Of a stretch of DNA of 64,000 nt, positions 1 to 18,680 are shown one piece after another; the first letter of the stretch is position 1, and each line of letters opens with the position of its first letter. The translations under genes and the position numbers were made by a program. The stretch lies in contig CM043796.1 of NCBI GenBank assembly GCA_023974075.1, positions 20,840,427-20,904,426 of the forward strand, read 5' to 3'. Under the pieces are notes generated by a model, which was not told the origin of the DNA, did not search any database, and saw nothing but the letters and a program-made list of their open reading frames with translations. Origin of the DNA: Chaenocephalus aceratus (taxonomy: Eukaryota; Chordata; Actinopteri; Perciformes; Channichthyidae).

Positions 1-1272
1 GATTTTCCAGGCATGTGTGTGTGTGTGGACAGCGGTAACCATTGGATACGGGGTCTAGTGCATTAAGCATGTTGGCAAAGTCTAATTAGTGAGAAGACAT
101 TTGGTGGAAACCGCCAACAAACTCTCTACAGGAGAATTAAACTTGACAAGGCCATGACTTCTTTGCCACCTGGAGCTGTAGAGAGGTGGCTCACTTATGC
201 TGCGTTATTATTAAAATATGATTAATCTCTCAGGTTATGTTCACAGCTAAAATCCTGTTTTAATACCGGTTACGCTTGTTTTTATCTTGTCCTAATGAAA
301 TGAACCTTCAGAAATGTATCACCTTGGCATTCCACCTTTACGTTGTCCTTTAACTTTAAGTAGTAATGAACAGATTTGATCTCACTTTAATATTTCCTTC
401 TTTACAATTACAAGTTGTTAAAAAATAATGGAAAGCCTTCATGAAATGAACTTTATAGCATTTTGTTGGGGGGATTGTTATGCATAAGAATGTCTTGAAA
501 AACAGACTAGCAGTAATAAACTTCTTAGCATTTTCACATATTGCTTGATAGGAAACATGAAGTTGTCTCAACAAAAGACATTTATAATAAATCATATTCT
601 TACTGGCTTACTTTTCAAAACCTTTAAAGTTAAGAAAGTTAAAAAAAATATGAACACAATACTTTAATTGAAGCCTAAAATCTTTTTTTCCATATTTGGT
701 AAAAAAAATAGGAATGGGAAACATAGAGTCAGATAGCTAAATTATTACCACCTTTTTTAATTTGTACGTAGACCTTGCAGTAAAAACGACATGCTTTGGT
801 TTTACTTGGGCTTGTGTGCTAGACTACTTATTAGCCAGTGGAGCATCCAGACTTCGTTTCACACAAGATAGTTTATTACACAACTATAGAGTACAATTCA
901 TTATAACACCAAAAGAACGTGGGGGCGAATCCTTTCCTGTTTCTATTTTTACTTAATTGTTCAATATCCTTCAACTAATCACAGTCCTTATTTCTTGCAG
1001 CCTAGCTGAAATCCTCTTCAGGTTCTGAGAGTTGGAGAGGAAGATTGGTCTTGATATGAAAAAAAAATTTCCGATGAAGTTTGTCCACAAAGACGGAAGT
1101 AAACAGAGAGTGAAAAGGAACAAAAAGAAGAAAGTTAGAGTGGAAGGAGACAAGTGAGGACAGAAACAGAGACGCAAAGTCACCCGGAGAGACGTGGAGG
1201 TTAGAAGGGAAAGAGAAATCGTACTGCCACTGATTCATTCAGGGAATGAGCTGGTGCCAATTCTACTGGGGT

Positions 1273-1512
<240 letters not shown>

Positions 1513-2646
1513 ACAAAGAGGATCGTATTAAGGTTTTCAGAAGAGCAGAGTAGACACTTGAATCTCCTAGCTGCTCATGGGGACTGACCTTTATAAAACC
1601 AAAGTGGAGACACAAGTGTGTGGAGGTGTGTGTGTTTGCAAGGATGCCTTAAACGACCTGTACTTGTTTGGTGTGTTTGTGTGCTTTTCTCTTTTCGCTA
1701 CTGTCTCTCTGACCCGAGGTTAGGACCGTAAATTGGCACACTGCAGTGTTTGGAGGAGTTGGAATTGGGCTTCGGCTCCTTGGTGACACTCTTGACATTG
1801 AAACAAAAACTTTCCGAGCTAATTTAATCAAACTCTTTGGGACTTATAGTCTGCAACTTGTCGGATTTAGGACATCCTCCACTCCTTCTCTTTCTTCCCT
1901 CTTCCTCTCTCACTCAGTCTGGCTCCTCTATCCTTGTCCGAAATTGTTTTTTCTATCTTCATTCTGCTTCTTTATAATCCTGTTAAAGGCAGCCGAGGAC
2001 GAATACGGCGAAAGAAAAAGTACGAAGAAGGTTGAAATCGTGGCCCAAAATAAAATTGTTAGGAGGAAGTTTAATATCTCAAACCAAAATGATTTTGACC
2101 AAATTGTTTCACTAAATACCTAACATTAATCACATTTTCATTTCCTGCTAATTTCTCTCTTCCTTTCCAAACATTTGGAGAAGTGGAGGCTTCAGTCAAA
2201 GTGTTTATTGCACCAGGCTCTAATATACTGCAAGTGCATTTCATTAAGACTTTGGGAGTCAGTTAGATTACTCTGGGGTTTCCTTCACAGTTATCAAACA
2301 CCACAGCATTCTCTGTAAAGGGCCTTAATGACGCACTAATGCCTGGACCCATGTGTTCAAACCTCAGGGAGATGCATGGCTTCGGATGCCCTAACCCCCT
2401 CTATGCTTAGAATCTCTCGTTACTGCCAAACTAGTTTTTTGTAATTGTTTAAAAAATCTAATCATTTTTCATTCTATTCACACTCAACAGCACACGTTAT
2501 CAAATCAGACTGGGGCACTGCATGATAAGAAGGGAAATGTAACAAAATGAAGAAAACTATAAAAAGTTAAAAATAGAAAAACATCAAAGAGAAAGATTGA
2601 GAGATTGTCTATCTGGTTTTAAGGGATTATTATGACACTCACTGAC

Positions 2647-2648
<2 letters not shown>

Positions 2649-2705
<57 letters not shown>

Positions 2706-2724
2706 ACACACACACACACACACC
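2649..2724. repeat. (CA)n microsatellite
   Basis: About 37 CA units with one C insertion near 2704, ending in a C run. Lies inside the galt intron. Confidence 0.97.
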
Positions 2725-3132
2725 CCCCTAATCTATTTCTTATGCATGTTAAAACCAAGGTCAGGTCATGTTTGTGCAGACTCATCAGCTTGTTAAACCT
2801 CAGCTTCTGACACATTCTGCATTCAAACAGTTTATGATAATAAGGCTTCTGCCTGAACTGCCTGTCCTTACAATTTGCTTCATGTTGTTTTGGTCCACAT
2901 AAGTGTTATGAGATGACATATTATTAATATGCCGTAACGGTCTTAGGCCAGCTGTCCTTTTTCATGTGGAATACAAAATGATCAGTGGATGAAATGACTG
3001 CTGGCTCTGAAACCACTTTATGAACTTACATTCACTTAAGAGATGTGTTAAATCAGATGTTGACTTCTAAAATGACATTTGTTAAAGACCATGCCCGTAG
3101 TGAAGCTTTTCTCAACATTCAATTTCATTTAA

Positions 3133-8469
<5,337 letters not shown>

Positions 8470-8786
8470 AAAAGACCCATGTGACGGTGAAGAGGAGGAA
8501 TCATAGCTTTATTTGAACTACAGTGGACTTTGATCTATAACTTGTTTTGTAAGAAAGGAATAACATTCAAACTTCATGGTTTAAAGTTGTTAAATATGGA
8601 AAAGTGCCTCATCGTCGCTGGGCTTTAAGGTTTTGTTTTTACTGGCCCAATATCAACTCAATACATTCTGTACTGGTTCTGGTCTTGTTTCTTTTTTAAA
8701 TGATGAAACGGACTTCAAACAGAATATGCTCTGGAAGATAATGAGAGAACACACTTATTTTCTCCCCATCTGTCTCTTCTGTTGAA

Positions 8787-8792
8787 ATTAAA
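8787..8792 (+). promoter_or_regulatory. poly(A) signal ATTAAA of galt
   Basis: ATTAAA lies 318 bases after the galt stop codon and is followed by a T-rich stretch (TTTGTTTGTTGTTTTG). It is the first good signal in the 3' UTR and fits a short 3' UTR of about 340 bases. Confidence 0.6.
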
Positions 8793-8809
8793 CTTTGTTT
8801 GTTGTTTTG

Positions 8810-8919
8810 TTATTAATAATAACTCATTTTGTCGTTGGACGAAAACAAGCTTTGTGTTTGAAAGTCTTCAAACACAAAGCTTTTTCGTCCAACGACAAAA
8901 TGAGTTATTCTTAATTCAA
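8810..8919. repeat. near-perfect palindrome just after the galt poly(A) signal
   Basis: Arms of about 42 bases (8821-8862 and 8867-8906) around a 4-base loop, with one 2-base bulge; weaker pairing continues about 10 bases outward on both sides. It starts about 20 bases after the ATTAAA. Confidence 0.85.
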
Positions 8920-11046
8920 ACGCATGCCTTATTTCCTTGTGAGTGTGTTTACATGCGGAATAATCCTTGAAGTAGTTTGAAAAGTAGTTTCATAGAATAC
9001 AAATAAAGCTACAAATGCCATTTCACTTGTCAATGTCAACAGAGACCGTATTCTTTTATAATCCTTAATAATAACACTTATTAATACTCTTTTCTGATTG
9101 GTCCATGACATGCTATGTACTTTTCTTTCCTTAAGGCAATGCAGGACGCAAAACAATTATTTTGAAATCAATAATTTTTTTTTTTTTAAATCAATATATT
9201 TTTTAAATCAATATTTTGCGTCAGATTGTTCATTTATTTAGTAGGTAGTTCTGTAATAAGCAGGATCGTGTATAGCAGGTTGGCCTTGAATGACCCGGAA
9301 GGGGTTTATTTCACAAAAATGTCCCACTCCCTGTTCATTAGCTCATACTTATGACACTATACTTGACAATAGTGACGTATATTTACACTGAATCATGGGT
9401 GTTCCTAATCTAATGTCCTACTAATATTATAATCTGTACATCAGCATGTTTGGAGAAAAAAATAAGCCCTAAGTGAAAGCCCTAAAGGCACTACTGAGTG
9501 CCCTGAAGAAGGGGAGGGAAGGAGCTGAGGGATTCATGAGGATTAAGGTATTTGCCTCCGACAACATTAAACTGAAAGACAAGATCAGGTTGTTTTCACC
9601 CATGTGAATAAAATGTGGTGTACTCTCACTATGACAACAGCAGATGGTAGTGTTGCTTAAAAAGTCAGATTTAAAAATGCAAGCCCCCCTTTTTTTATTA
9701 TCGGTTTAACTTAAAGCATCTATACACACTTACATCTCTTCAGCTCGGGGTGAGTAATCTGTGTGAGTGTGTGTGTCCTTGAGTGTACAGAGGGGCTTCA
9801 TGTCCATACACACCACTCTGTTGCACCCAATAATTCTCAATGAAGATGTTCAATTATTCAACATATGGCTACAGGGTCAAAACATGACTTAATCCTCTTA
9901 CTTTCGAAAAGGTTGCCTTTTGTATAGAGATAAAAGTCGATTGTTGCAGTGCAAGCAAATTGATAACCTGTTAATCTAAACACTCACATGAATGCCTGAT
10001 AAACTTTACTTTCAAGATGTCATGATCAGTCTGGGGTTTCCCATTATGAAGCGGAGGGCAATTGTGTAATGTCCTTAAATATAAAATATAATTTTGTATG
10101 TGTTTTGAAGATTTAAGAGATTCAATGTTTCAATTGTCATATGCACAACAGGTAAAGGGGCTACTGTTGGCAGTACAACATCTTAACGGAATCTCGGTTT
10201 CCGAGTAAGAACCAATAACAATTGCCCGGTACAAGAGACCTACATTTGGTTCTGCTTTCGCTTCCATCGCATAATATAAAATTAGTTTATTATGGACAGA
10301 TGCTTTTGCTATAAAACATATGTATGTGAGGACATTTCACAGAACTCAGGAGTTTAACTAAACATTATATTTTACTTTAACCATTAGCAAAATAGTCAGC
10401 GGTTATTTTCCTGTCCCTTATCACTTCACAATGTGGCGTGTATTTGCCAGTTGCCTTCTGCAAGATCAATAGCATTTCTAAGTTGCTAAGGAGAGCTTTC
10501 TTCACAAACCATTGTTGTTTTCAATGTGTCAAAAAAAAGGTATGACAATGTCAAAGTTGACAGACAGTCTACCAACACAGGCGACACCACCAGGGTGAGA
10601 TTTTAGGGTTGGAGGTAGTTTTAATTTGGGGAAAGGTATGATAATAGCAGGTATGTTTAAACTCCAATGAAGAAGGAGCGTGTGTGTGTGCCATGCTGGT
10701 GTTTTAATTATACTAATTTGAGCCCATATTGCCTATAAAATTAAACAGATGGTAAGGATTGGTTAAGGACCATATGGACATTTTTTTTCAAAAGTACACC
10801 AAGCTTCCTTTTCCACCTTCCAGTATGCCACTGGTTTCTGTTCCTTCCAGCATGATATGAAAATCAACCTGCAAAGGCTTTGGCAAAGCGAGCGGAACCC
10901 AGCAGTGCTGCAATCTCGTTGCCAAGAATCAGTGTAAATAGCTCATTGCACTTTTGTTTCCAATTTACTTTTAATGTTGGTTTCTTATTTTTTTAAACCA
11001 ACTGACGTGATCACACAGCCAAAACACGTTTTGATATGGTTATGTC
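8920..11046. other. intergenic DNA downstream of galt, no gene seen
   Basis: AT-rich sequence. The only recognisable repeat is a fragment near 10118-10200 of the kind seen at reverse-oriented retrotransposon tails (TTTCAATTGTCATATGCACA). No open frame resembles a protein family. Confidence 0.6.
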
Positions 11047-11054
11047 CTTAATGG

Positions 11055-11949
11055 TAGTTGATGGCAGTTGGACACTGAAGCTTCGAACGGAGCTTCAACC
11101 CTGGACTTCCTATTCCATAGAGCAGTGCTTCGAAGCTTGCTTCAAATCACGTGACATGTGAAGTCCGAGCAGAACAACTGCTTCAAGTCACGTGACATGT
11201 GACGTCCGAACCAGCAACTGCTTCATTTCATGAATGAATCAACTCACTGGTTCGCAGTCCATTCACGCGATTCAATGCAACTGCCTCGTCTCGATTCTGA
11301 CAGGTGACAGGTTGAAACCGTTTCAAATTTGAGCGCTTCAACACTTTATAACCGCTCTAAACAATGCGCAATACGGGTTGTTGTTGCTGTTGGCATTGCA
11401 TTTGAATTGGATCATTATAAAGCAAGCCAGGAAGAAAGATAGGTCGTTATGGCTCGTGAAACACTTCGAATATGGAGAAGCTGTGAACAAAAAGAAAATG
11501 AGTAATATAAAATTAAAAACACTTCAATGGTCTAAGGAATAGATAGCCCAGTGGATAGAGCCGGCGGCCAGGGTGCGGCGATGTCCTCCGCGCAGCTGGT
11601 TCAAAGCCTGGAATAGTTAAGCTTTTAATCATTGCTTTTCAACTTTAATACTTTAATAACTGATAAAAGGCCCTCTCAGCCCAAAAAAAGGTCCAGCACT
11701 CTCTAGTCTCTTCTCAATAACCCAATACACACAATTATCAATCTTTAATTGCAAACAGAACATGATATTCAGTCTTAGTGTGTGTGTGCATCGAATATTT
11801 TTCAAGGCAAAGATACGTTAAACCCACTGCAGCCTTGCACTTCGCCAGGAGAGGTCGCTGTAACTGAAGCTTCGAGAAATGAACCTATTTCCGACACAAT
11901 TGTCCAAGCGGTTCGAAGCTTCATTCAAAGCTTCATTTTGCCATCACTA
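11055..11949 (+). mobile_element. non-autonomous hAT element, copy 1 (895 bp)
   Basis: It starts TAGTTGATGGCAGTTGG and ends with GCCATCACTA, and is flanked by a perfect 8-bp duplication CTTAATGG (11047-11054 and 11950-11957), the size made by hAT transposases. It has no transposase ORF. The ends are rich in GAAGCTTCGAA-type palindromic words. At 11534-11616 it carries a tRNA-like block with A and B boxes. A second copy of the same family lies inverted at 20372-21276. Confidence 0.9.
11534..11616 (+). ncRNA. tRNA-like block with pol III A/B boxes inside hAT copy 1
   Basis: A box TAGCCCAGTGG matches TRGYNNARNNG exactly, and B box GGTTCAAAGCC follows at tRNA-like spacing. A D-arm-like stretch (GCCC...GAGC) is visible but the acceptor ends do not pair. 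It is likely a tRNA-derived remnant rather than a working tRNA. Confidence 0.5.
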
Positions 11950-11957
11950 CTTAATGG

Positions 11958-14900
11958 CACCCAGAGAGAAAAAATGTTTTTCCACTCTGGTGACTATTTA
12001 CAGCCACCTGAAGGCTACAGGTATCCGTTCCACACAAAAAAAGTGAAATGAAACTGACATTTGAAACACCAAAAGGATTGAGGTCATCTACAATTCCCTA
12101 AAAGTGCCTTTTTTATTTAAAAACTATTATTTAAACTATGTCCCATCAGGATTTGTTCAGGCCATACAAGTACGAATTCAGCAATTTGATTACTCAACTT
12201 CACCATCAGCTGCAACCATTTAAACTGGAATGTACCATCTGCTTAAGTTAGCACAGGGGAGCTCAGACTCTACAAAGCATTCAAGAATGACACAATAATC
12301 AACAGAGACATGTTTTTAGTTTTTTCAATTACTGCTTTTATCAAAGTTAACCTATAGACATACAAACACACATTCAGGTACACCAACTAAAGAAGAGTTA
12401 TATGACTAAAGGACAGTTTCACCCTTCCTTTCCGACTTGATTTACCCAGTCAATTAAGCCTAACGATGCACACATGTGTTCACTTTTACTGTATTAACAA
12501 CTGAGCCATATTATGTTTACATCATCTACATACAAATAAACCTTATTTTTAAGTTTCAAAGATTTTTATTAATTTGACTATTGTTAAGATCAGAGGAACA
12601 TACTTTTCTGAAATAGTGACTTAATGTCACCAGATGCTGTACATTTGAATAAACACACATAGTATGTGTGTGGCAATTAGGTTATATAACCCTTTATTCT
12701 GAAATAAAAAACATTTGAAACGGGTTAAATTGGACCTGGTACAACATAAAGGTCCAACCTACTGAATAACTGAATTACTGACGAAATGAAATTATTAAAA
12801 CAATACAAATCTTTAAACTGTATCTACAGACCAAATAAGGTCAGTCATGAGCTTGTCTTTCTGCTGTTGCATTTTTTTATTTACAGAATATCAAACTAGA
12901 ATGTACTCGTTTCTAAGAATGTCATCACATTCCCAGTTTTACTTGCTGCCAAGGGGAACCTCTGATCAAGAGGAAACTTTGACTCCACTCTGGCCACTTT
13001 CAATACACATTTAATAAAGGTGGATTTCACATATCACACAAAAAAATGGTGCCAAACTTGACCTAATTCTACTTTATCAAATGTACTTAAAATGCAACAA
13101 GACAGGGCTTGATCTGACATGAAGGTGATGTACAATGATACTGTAGGTTTATTGCTACATTTGAAAAAATGATGCTACCAGCTATTGTAACTAATCAAAT
13201 ATGACCAGCTGTTACTTAAAGAGAACCATGAGCTCTTTTTTAATTAGCAAATGTATATTAATGTATATTGCTTTCCACACACCATTTTGGCAGCTGGTCT
13301 TTTTTCCCGTTATATACTGACTAACTTTTGTTTTAATACATTTTATATTAGAAGTGTATGAGAACAGCCTGACCACTGTTGTATTCAGGGGAAACCAACT
13401 GAGATAGATCTACACATGTGGTTGGTAGATTGATTGAACAAAATAATCACATTGTTAGATCAGTTTAATACACCACACATAAAAAGTGTTTTTCAAGATT
13501 GTTTTTGTTCTAGGTGAATAGAAGAGCTCTTGCAAAGCACATGGGCAAGGTCACACATCATCCACACACACTCGCCACTTTATTAGTTATACTACTTCCA
13601 GTGAAGCAATCTCAGTTTCTTCATAAATATTAATATTGATTCCAGATTTTGCTAAAATATACAACTGAACAGAAAATATTTGCCGGTATAGTTTACAGAG
13701 GGAGAGGTTCTTCAAGAGCGTGTGTGTCTGTGTGTGTGTGAGTAGAGCCCTTTTTATACTGTGACAGACCTCATTCATTCAGGTCAATATTTATCCAGTC
13801 CTCCAGGCTCACCGTGGATCCTCTTCTCATCTATTTCATCACTCCTTTGAGACTCTGTGTAAGCGTGTGTGTATCAGGATATATATTTCTATCTCCACAT
13901 AAATCGCAAGGATTGTGTGTGTTTGTGTCTGTGTGTAACCCTCGTCTATCTCCTCCCTGGCAGAGGAAGGAAGATGGTCGGGCTTCTTTGCCAAATTCTT
14001 CTTGCTCGTCTTTTTCCAGCACTGTTCTGAGAGGTAATTGTTCTCCCAATGCACCTAATGGCACTAAATGTGCTTTATAAAATGTGGTTTGTTTAAACAC
14101 TATCAAGCTTATGATGTAAGCAGTGTGGCAGTACTCATTTTTAAAAAGGCAGTGGTTTGTGGTGATGCGGTTTTGGAGTATGCATGCGATTTACGTATTC
14201 ACCATTTCTAGATTAAATATGGTGGGTTGAATATCAAAAAGGCCTGCTTGCTGTTGGCGCTACAGAACTATAGAAACATTAATTGGTGAATATGATTTTA
14301 AGTGCTTTATATTCTTCGCTTATTCATACATCTTTGAATATATTGAACCAATGACTGACTCATTTTTCACAGGCGTAATACTCAAAAGCCCTCTCCCCCC
14401 CGAACCTTCAACTGGCTTTTGAATATTCCTGAGGTTGTGTCAGTCGGGCTGGTGTTTGTTTTAAAAGGATTTATTGAAGAGTTTTGAAGCAGATCTTTTC
14501 TTCCCTCCAGGCTGATGACAGGGACTAAGATAGAGGGACACAGAGCTAACAGACTCATTACATTTCATTTGAGGCGTGAGCAAGCTTCTCTTCTACTAAC
14601 CTGTCACCTCACCGGATCCTAAAATTATAAAGAGGGAATAGAGAGCTGGAGACATGGGCATGGACGGAAAAGGGAGGAAAGAAGTGTGATGGCGGTTTGC
14701 GAGGACACCAGAGTGACTTCATTTGAGTTTAAAATGAGAGTTCACAAGCTACAGCCTCAGGAAAGTCACACTGTGGCACAATCTCAGTAAAAAGGTTATG
14801 TTATATAAAGTTGTTCATCTCAGGATTGCATTATATCGTAGGATGTTCCTCCAATTTGTTCCAGTTTATCGCCTCAGTGCCTTTTTTTACGAGGCATCCT

Positions 14901-15090
14901 CCTACTCCATCTGTGCACCCTGACTGGATCTCTCAACCCACAGCTCTGACACACCTCATAAAGTGGCTGAAGCTATTTGCCTGTACATCCAGGGTCCAAG
15001 GAGCAACATTACCATTCTTTTCTAGATGTGTATCTGAATCTCTTTCCTTTTAGATCTTCTCTCACACAACTCATGAAATACATACTGTGT
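11958..15090. other. unique AT-rich intergenic DNA
   Basis: No transposon ends or conserved coding frame seen. Short GT-rich stretches near 13720-13740 and 13865-13935. ORFs here lack splice context or family resemblance. Confidence 0.5.
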
Positions 15091-15094
15091 GTAT

Positions 15095-15560
15095 TTGCTA
15101 GGGGTGGAGGAAATAATCGATACAGCATAGTATCGTGATACTTTGCATGGCGATATTGTATCGATACACACACGCCAAGTATCAATATTTTATAAACTAT
15201 TCATATTGCAAATCCAAATGAAAGTTTTTGGTAACAATTGCTTTTTCAATCCTCTAGAGAAGGTGCTGAGCTTTTTCTTGTGCGGTCATAGCCAAGGGGA
15301 AAGCCAGTGGGATTGGCAGGAAGTTAGTCAAAACAAAGATGGAGTCAGCGGAGAAAGAAATCAGAAATGCGCCGGTCTTGTTTAAATCAAAGGTGTGGAA
15401 TTATTTTGGTCAACATTTGCGAAGGCCATATGCTATCTTACATTTTAAGATAGAACTAACCCTAAGGCTAAAGGAAGAAGATTCAGAACCTAGTTAGGTT
15501 TAGCTTCTCAGCTATTCGGACAGATCCACTCCTGAGAAGGAATTTAGAGAGAGGGTACAG
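15095..15560 (+). mobile_element. 5' fragment of a BED-finger hAT element
   Basis: It opens with a run of TATCGATAC/ATCGTGATAC words after AGGGGTGG, a form I associate with the left end of teleost hAT elements. It contains a truncated transposase N-terminus at 15339. I found no matching right end, so the boundaries are approximate. Confidence 0.5.
15339..15497 (+). pseudogene. hAT transposase N-terminus, truncated BED-finger start
   Basis: 52 codons from ATG to TAG. The first ~24 residues (MESAEKEIRNAP then FKSKVWNYFG) look like the region just before and at the start of a BED zinc finger in Ac/Tol2-type transposases. After FGQHLRR the match is lost and the Cys/His ligands are absent, so this is a broken remnant. 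Identification rests on motif memory. Confidence 0.5.
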
Positions 15561-15652
15561 GGAATGTATCTTTCTATCTAACAGTTGAGAACTTGAAGTC
15601 AAACTTTCCCTTGTGTGCACCATTTCATTTGTACGCCTTCTTTAATTCTCAG

Positions 15653-15763
15653 ACCCACCATGAGTTATCTCTGCCTCGGAGCAACATTTCGAATCAGATC
15701 GGCAGCAGAGTTCAAATGAAGCTGAAAAAGTTCACAGTGAGCTTCTGCAACCCAACAGCGCTG
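15653..15763 (+). CDS. candidate unassigned exon (111 nt, phase 0-0)
   Basis: A pyrimidine tract and AG (CTTCTTTAATTCTCAG) precede 37 open codons ending at a GTATGT donor. The peptide reads THHELSLPRS then NISNQIGSRVQMKLKKFTV, and I do not recognise it. It is isolated: I see no partner exons, and a hAT fragment lies about 150 bp upstream. It could be a cassette exon of a gene whose other exons lie outside the window, or a chance frame between splice-like signals. Confidence 0.25.
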
Positions 15764-15764
15764 G

Positions 15765-18670
15765 TATGTAAATGGAGGTAAACGGAGAATTGTTTTCTCT
15801 CGACACAGGGGTTGATCTCAAGTCAAAAACCGAAGAAATGGTGATTAAAATGCAACCACAGCACTGCAGTATCTTGAACTTTCTTAACGAGTGACAGGAA
15901 ACCCAGCCTGTCTCCTATCTACCTATCTAAATGAATGCTTCATTCTTTTCCGTCAAAGTTTTTGACTTAATTCTGCCTTGCAGCTCCATTTCAAAACGTT
16001 CACAGTTGGAGTCATGGCTAGGGTTATGCAAATGAACAAAGAACAATGGTTTTAATGGCAAGTGCCAAAAACAAGACACACCCGAGAGGCGGTGTTATTA
16101 CTTAAACTTTACAAAAGCCATGGAAAAAGACATGGTGTGGAATACTTTTTAATAGCAACTGTGACACATAAAACAGATTACAGTTCAAACAGATAAGTAA
16201 TCTGTATACCTATAATAAATTCCGACAATAGCACTTGAGCATCTTTTGAATTGCTGATACGTGAAAAGATTAAAACTGAAGTATCAATTTGTCACTAACA
16301 ATTAATGAATGCCTACTTTTTATTGTATATTTATCTGTAGCCTAGGCAAGGCTATCAGTGGGGTTAATTAGAGATCAAAGTCAGGGTATTGATAAACCTT
16401 TTTATTACCTATTTCCCAAATTCCACCCATCTTTGGCATATTGTCCATAGATTTTCAACCCTGTAGTAGACTTATTTATATTTCTTACAATACCTCTACA
16501 GTATGTGTACATACAGTATCTATTCCTTTACCCGCTCATTCTCACCTTTTTACCTCTTCTCCCTCCCTTTTTATCTCTCCATTTATACTCCTGTTTTATC
16601 TTCATCCCTTTATCGCCATCTCTTCTCTACACCACATCCATTTATCTCCCTTTTTATCTCTCCTTCCTTATTCTCCCTGTTGTCCTCTCCCCATCCGCAC
16701 CGTCAGGATAATTTATCAGCATGAGCGCTGACTAAGCAGCTGTTGTTGTTATCGTGTTTTTTTTCTTCATACATTGACAAGAGAAACAGATACAATCGAT
16801 AACCCCACAGGGCCACGATGGAGTTTCATAGCTACCGAGAGAATTAGCAAGCAGATGGATTTCAGACGCCGAGTATTAGCTGCCGTAGCTCAGCCCAGAC
16901 CCCAACTCCCTCAACTCTAATTCATAAAACCTCGGAGAGGGCTGTTGGATTATAATATTTATTAATGTCTGCAAGATTAACAGGATAAACATGTGGTGTT
17001 ATCCAAAAATCTGCTCACTAGAGAGGGAAGAGAAAAATGGTTAGAGCTGGAAAGAAGGCGAAGTCTGCTTTCAACATAAGATATTTGAACGAAAATGAAT
17101 GTTACTTTAGTAGATAGTAACATGAAACAAATACACACACTGAGAGGCTGCAAGTGATAACCTGCATGCCGGTCAAATCAAGATAAGAAAGATTGAACGC
17201 TGTAGGACTTCAGCCTCTAGGTCTCGGCTACAATAAAAGAATAAACACCAACAGTCTTTTATCCGGTGTCCCGTAGCTTCTTTAAACAAACACTTGTTGA
17301 CCTACACTGTCCATCGCTGTTATGTGGATGTTATCTCGCTGCCCACTCCGTGTTGTTTACCGTGACATTTATCACTTTGTAGGATTAGTTTGATCATAGC
17401 TGTTCTCTTAAGCCGGCAAATAGAAACCAGTTTTACCCTATGGGGACAATCTGATAACAATTTAATTTACTAAATGTATTTTTTCCCGTTATCTGGTGAT
17501 GCTCTGAGCTTTATGTCTTGAATAAATGGCTGTGAGCTGCTTCCAATTTTTTTTATCAACGATGATGTGTATCAACGCTTTCATTGTGTGTTCAAATAAT
17601 ATATAATATATTAATATATAATCAGGATGCAATGTTTAGTTCTCTGAATCTACATTTTTTGTCCGTCTTTGAATGTGTTTAACCATCCTTTTTGATTTTA
17701 CCCCCTGTAGCGACATAAGAACCAATCAAGCTAAGCACAGGTAGAACTGTTGTTGAATGATTCCAATCATGTTAATGCAACATCTGCTTTCATTTGACTT
17801 GATACTCAGTCAGAGAGATGTGCAACTAATTACATTAACGGAGCGAAATTGTGCTGGCCAAAAAGCTAATTTAAAAGTCGAAAAATGTGTTGTAAATCTG
17901 CAATAAATCTCTTTGAATGAATGAATTCCCAGTATGTGTTGTATGATAACAAATTGCTAAATGTGCAGAGGTAAAATAGCTGAAAACAGGTTTATCAATC
18001 TCTTTGCAGCTATAAGTAGAAAGCCTGTCTTTGGAAACACTTTATCTTTCTCTACTTGGCCAAGGTCTGGATGTCATGCTCTTTGCCAAACACACAGTTT
18101 GAATTTTCTCTTTCTGTATTCTTCACACAGCCACCTCGTTGCGTCATCAATACGTAGATAAGTTGATGAGTTAGGAAGAACCAAAAAACATTATTTTTAC
18201 ACAGTTTATTGGTGGTATTTTCATATCCCAATGGATGAAAAGCAAACCAACCACGTGATATGTCTCCAGTGATGCATCCATTGATTTTCAAAGGTCAAAC
18301 CAAGTACAAGACCTTTCTGAATGTTTTACCCAACTGTTAAACAAACACGTCAATTATTTTTTCTCTACTCACTCCATCGTTATCATGTATAATGTATAGT
18401 GTATCTTCCAGTCAAACATAATTGGTGTTTCATTCAGATCCAATCCAGAAAGTAAATGGTTCTCTGCCCTTCTAACCATGCTGGTATTTTAAGTTCCCTG
18501 CCTGACAAACGCCATGTTTGTAGTGCTTTGTTTACTTCCATGACAAAGTGACATGAGTATGTTAGTTATTGGTACAGGGCAGAGAGTCAAAGGCTTAAAA
18601 GACTATGTGTACATGCTAGCACTCAATTCAAAATAGAGCTTCAAAGTGCCTCTCCTAACATGGCATGGAG
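15765..18670. other. intergenic DNA; pyrimidine-rich tract and a non-repetitive GC-moderate block
   Basis: 16535-16700 is strongly CT-rich. 16700-16960 is non-repetitive with several TAATTTA/ATTAATG words and resembles conserved non-coding DNA in composition only. I see nothing gene-like in the remainder. Confidence 0.4.
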
Positions 18671-18680
18671 CGATTCATTA

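Noticed and set aside
1746..2123. 125-codon frame in the galt intron
   Set aside because: No family resemblance, no splice context, and it ends in an unremarkable Lys-rich stretch.
13780..13845. Minus-strand C-terminus-like peptide ending DWINIDLNE
   Set aside because: Only about 20 codons with an in-frame stop just upstream, no pyrimidine tract at a splice acceptor, and no family match.
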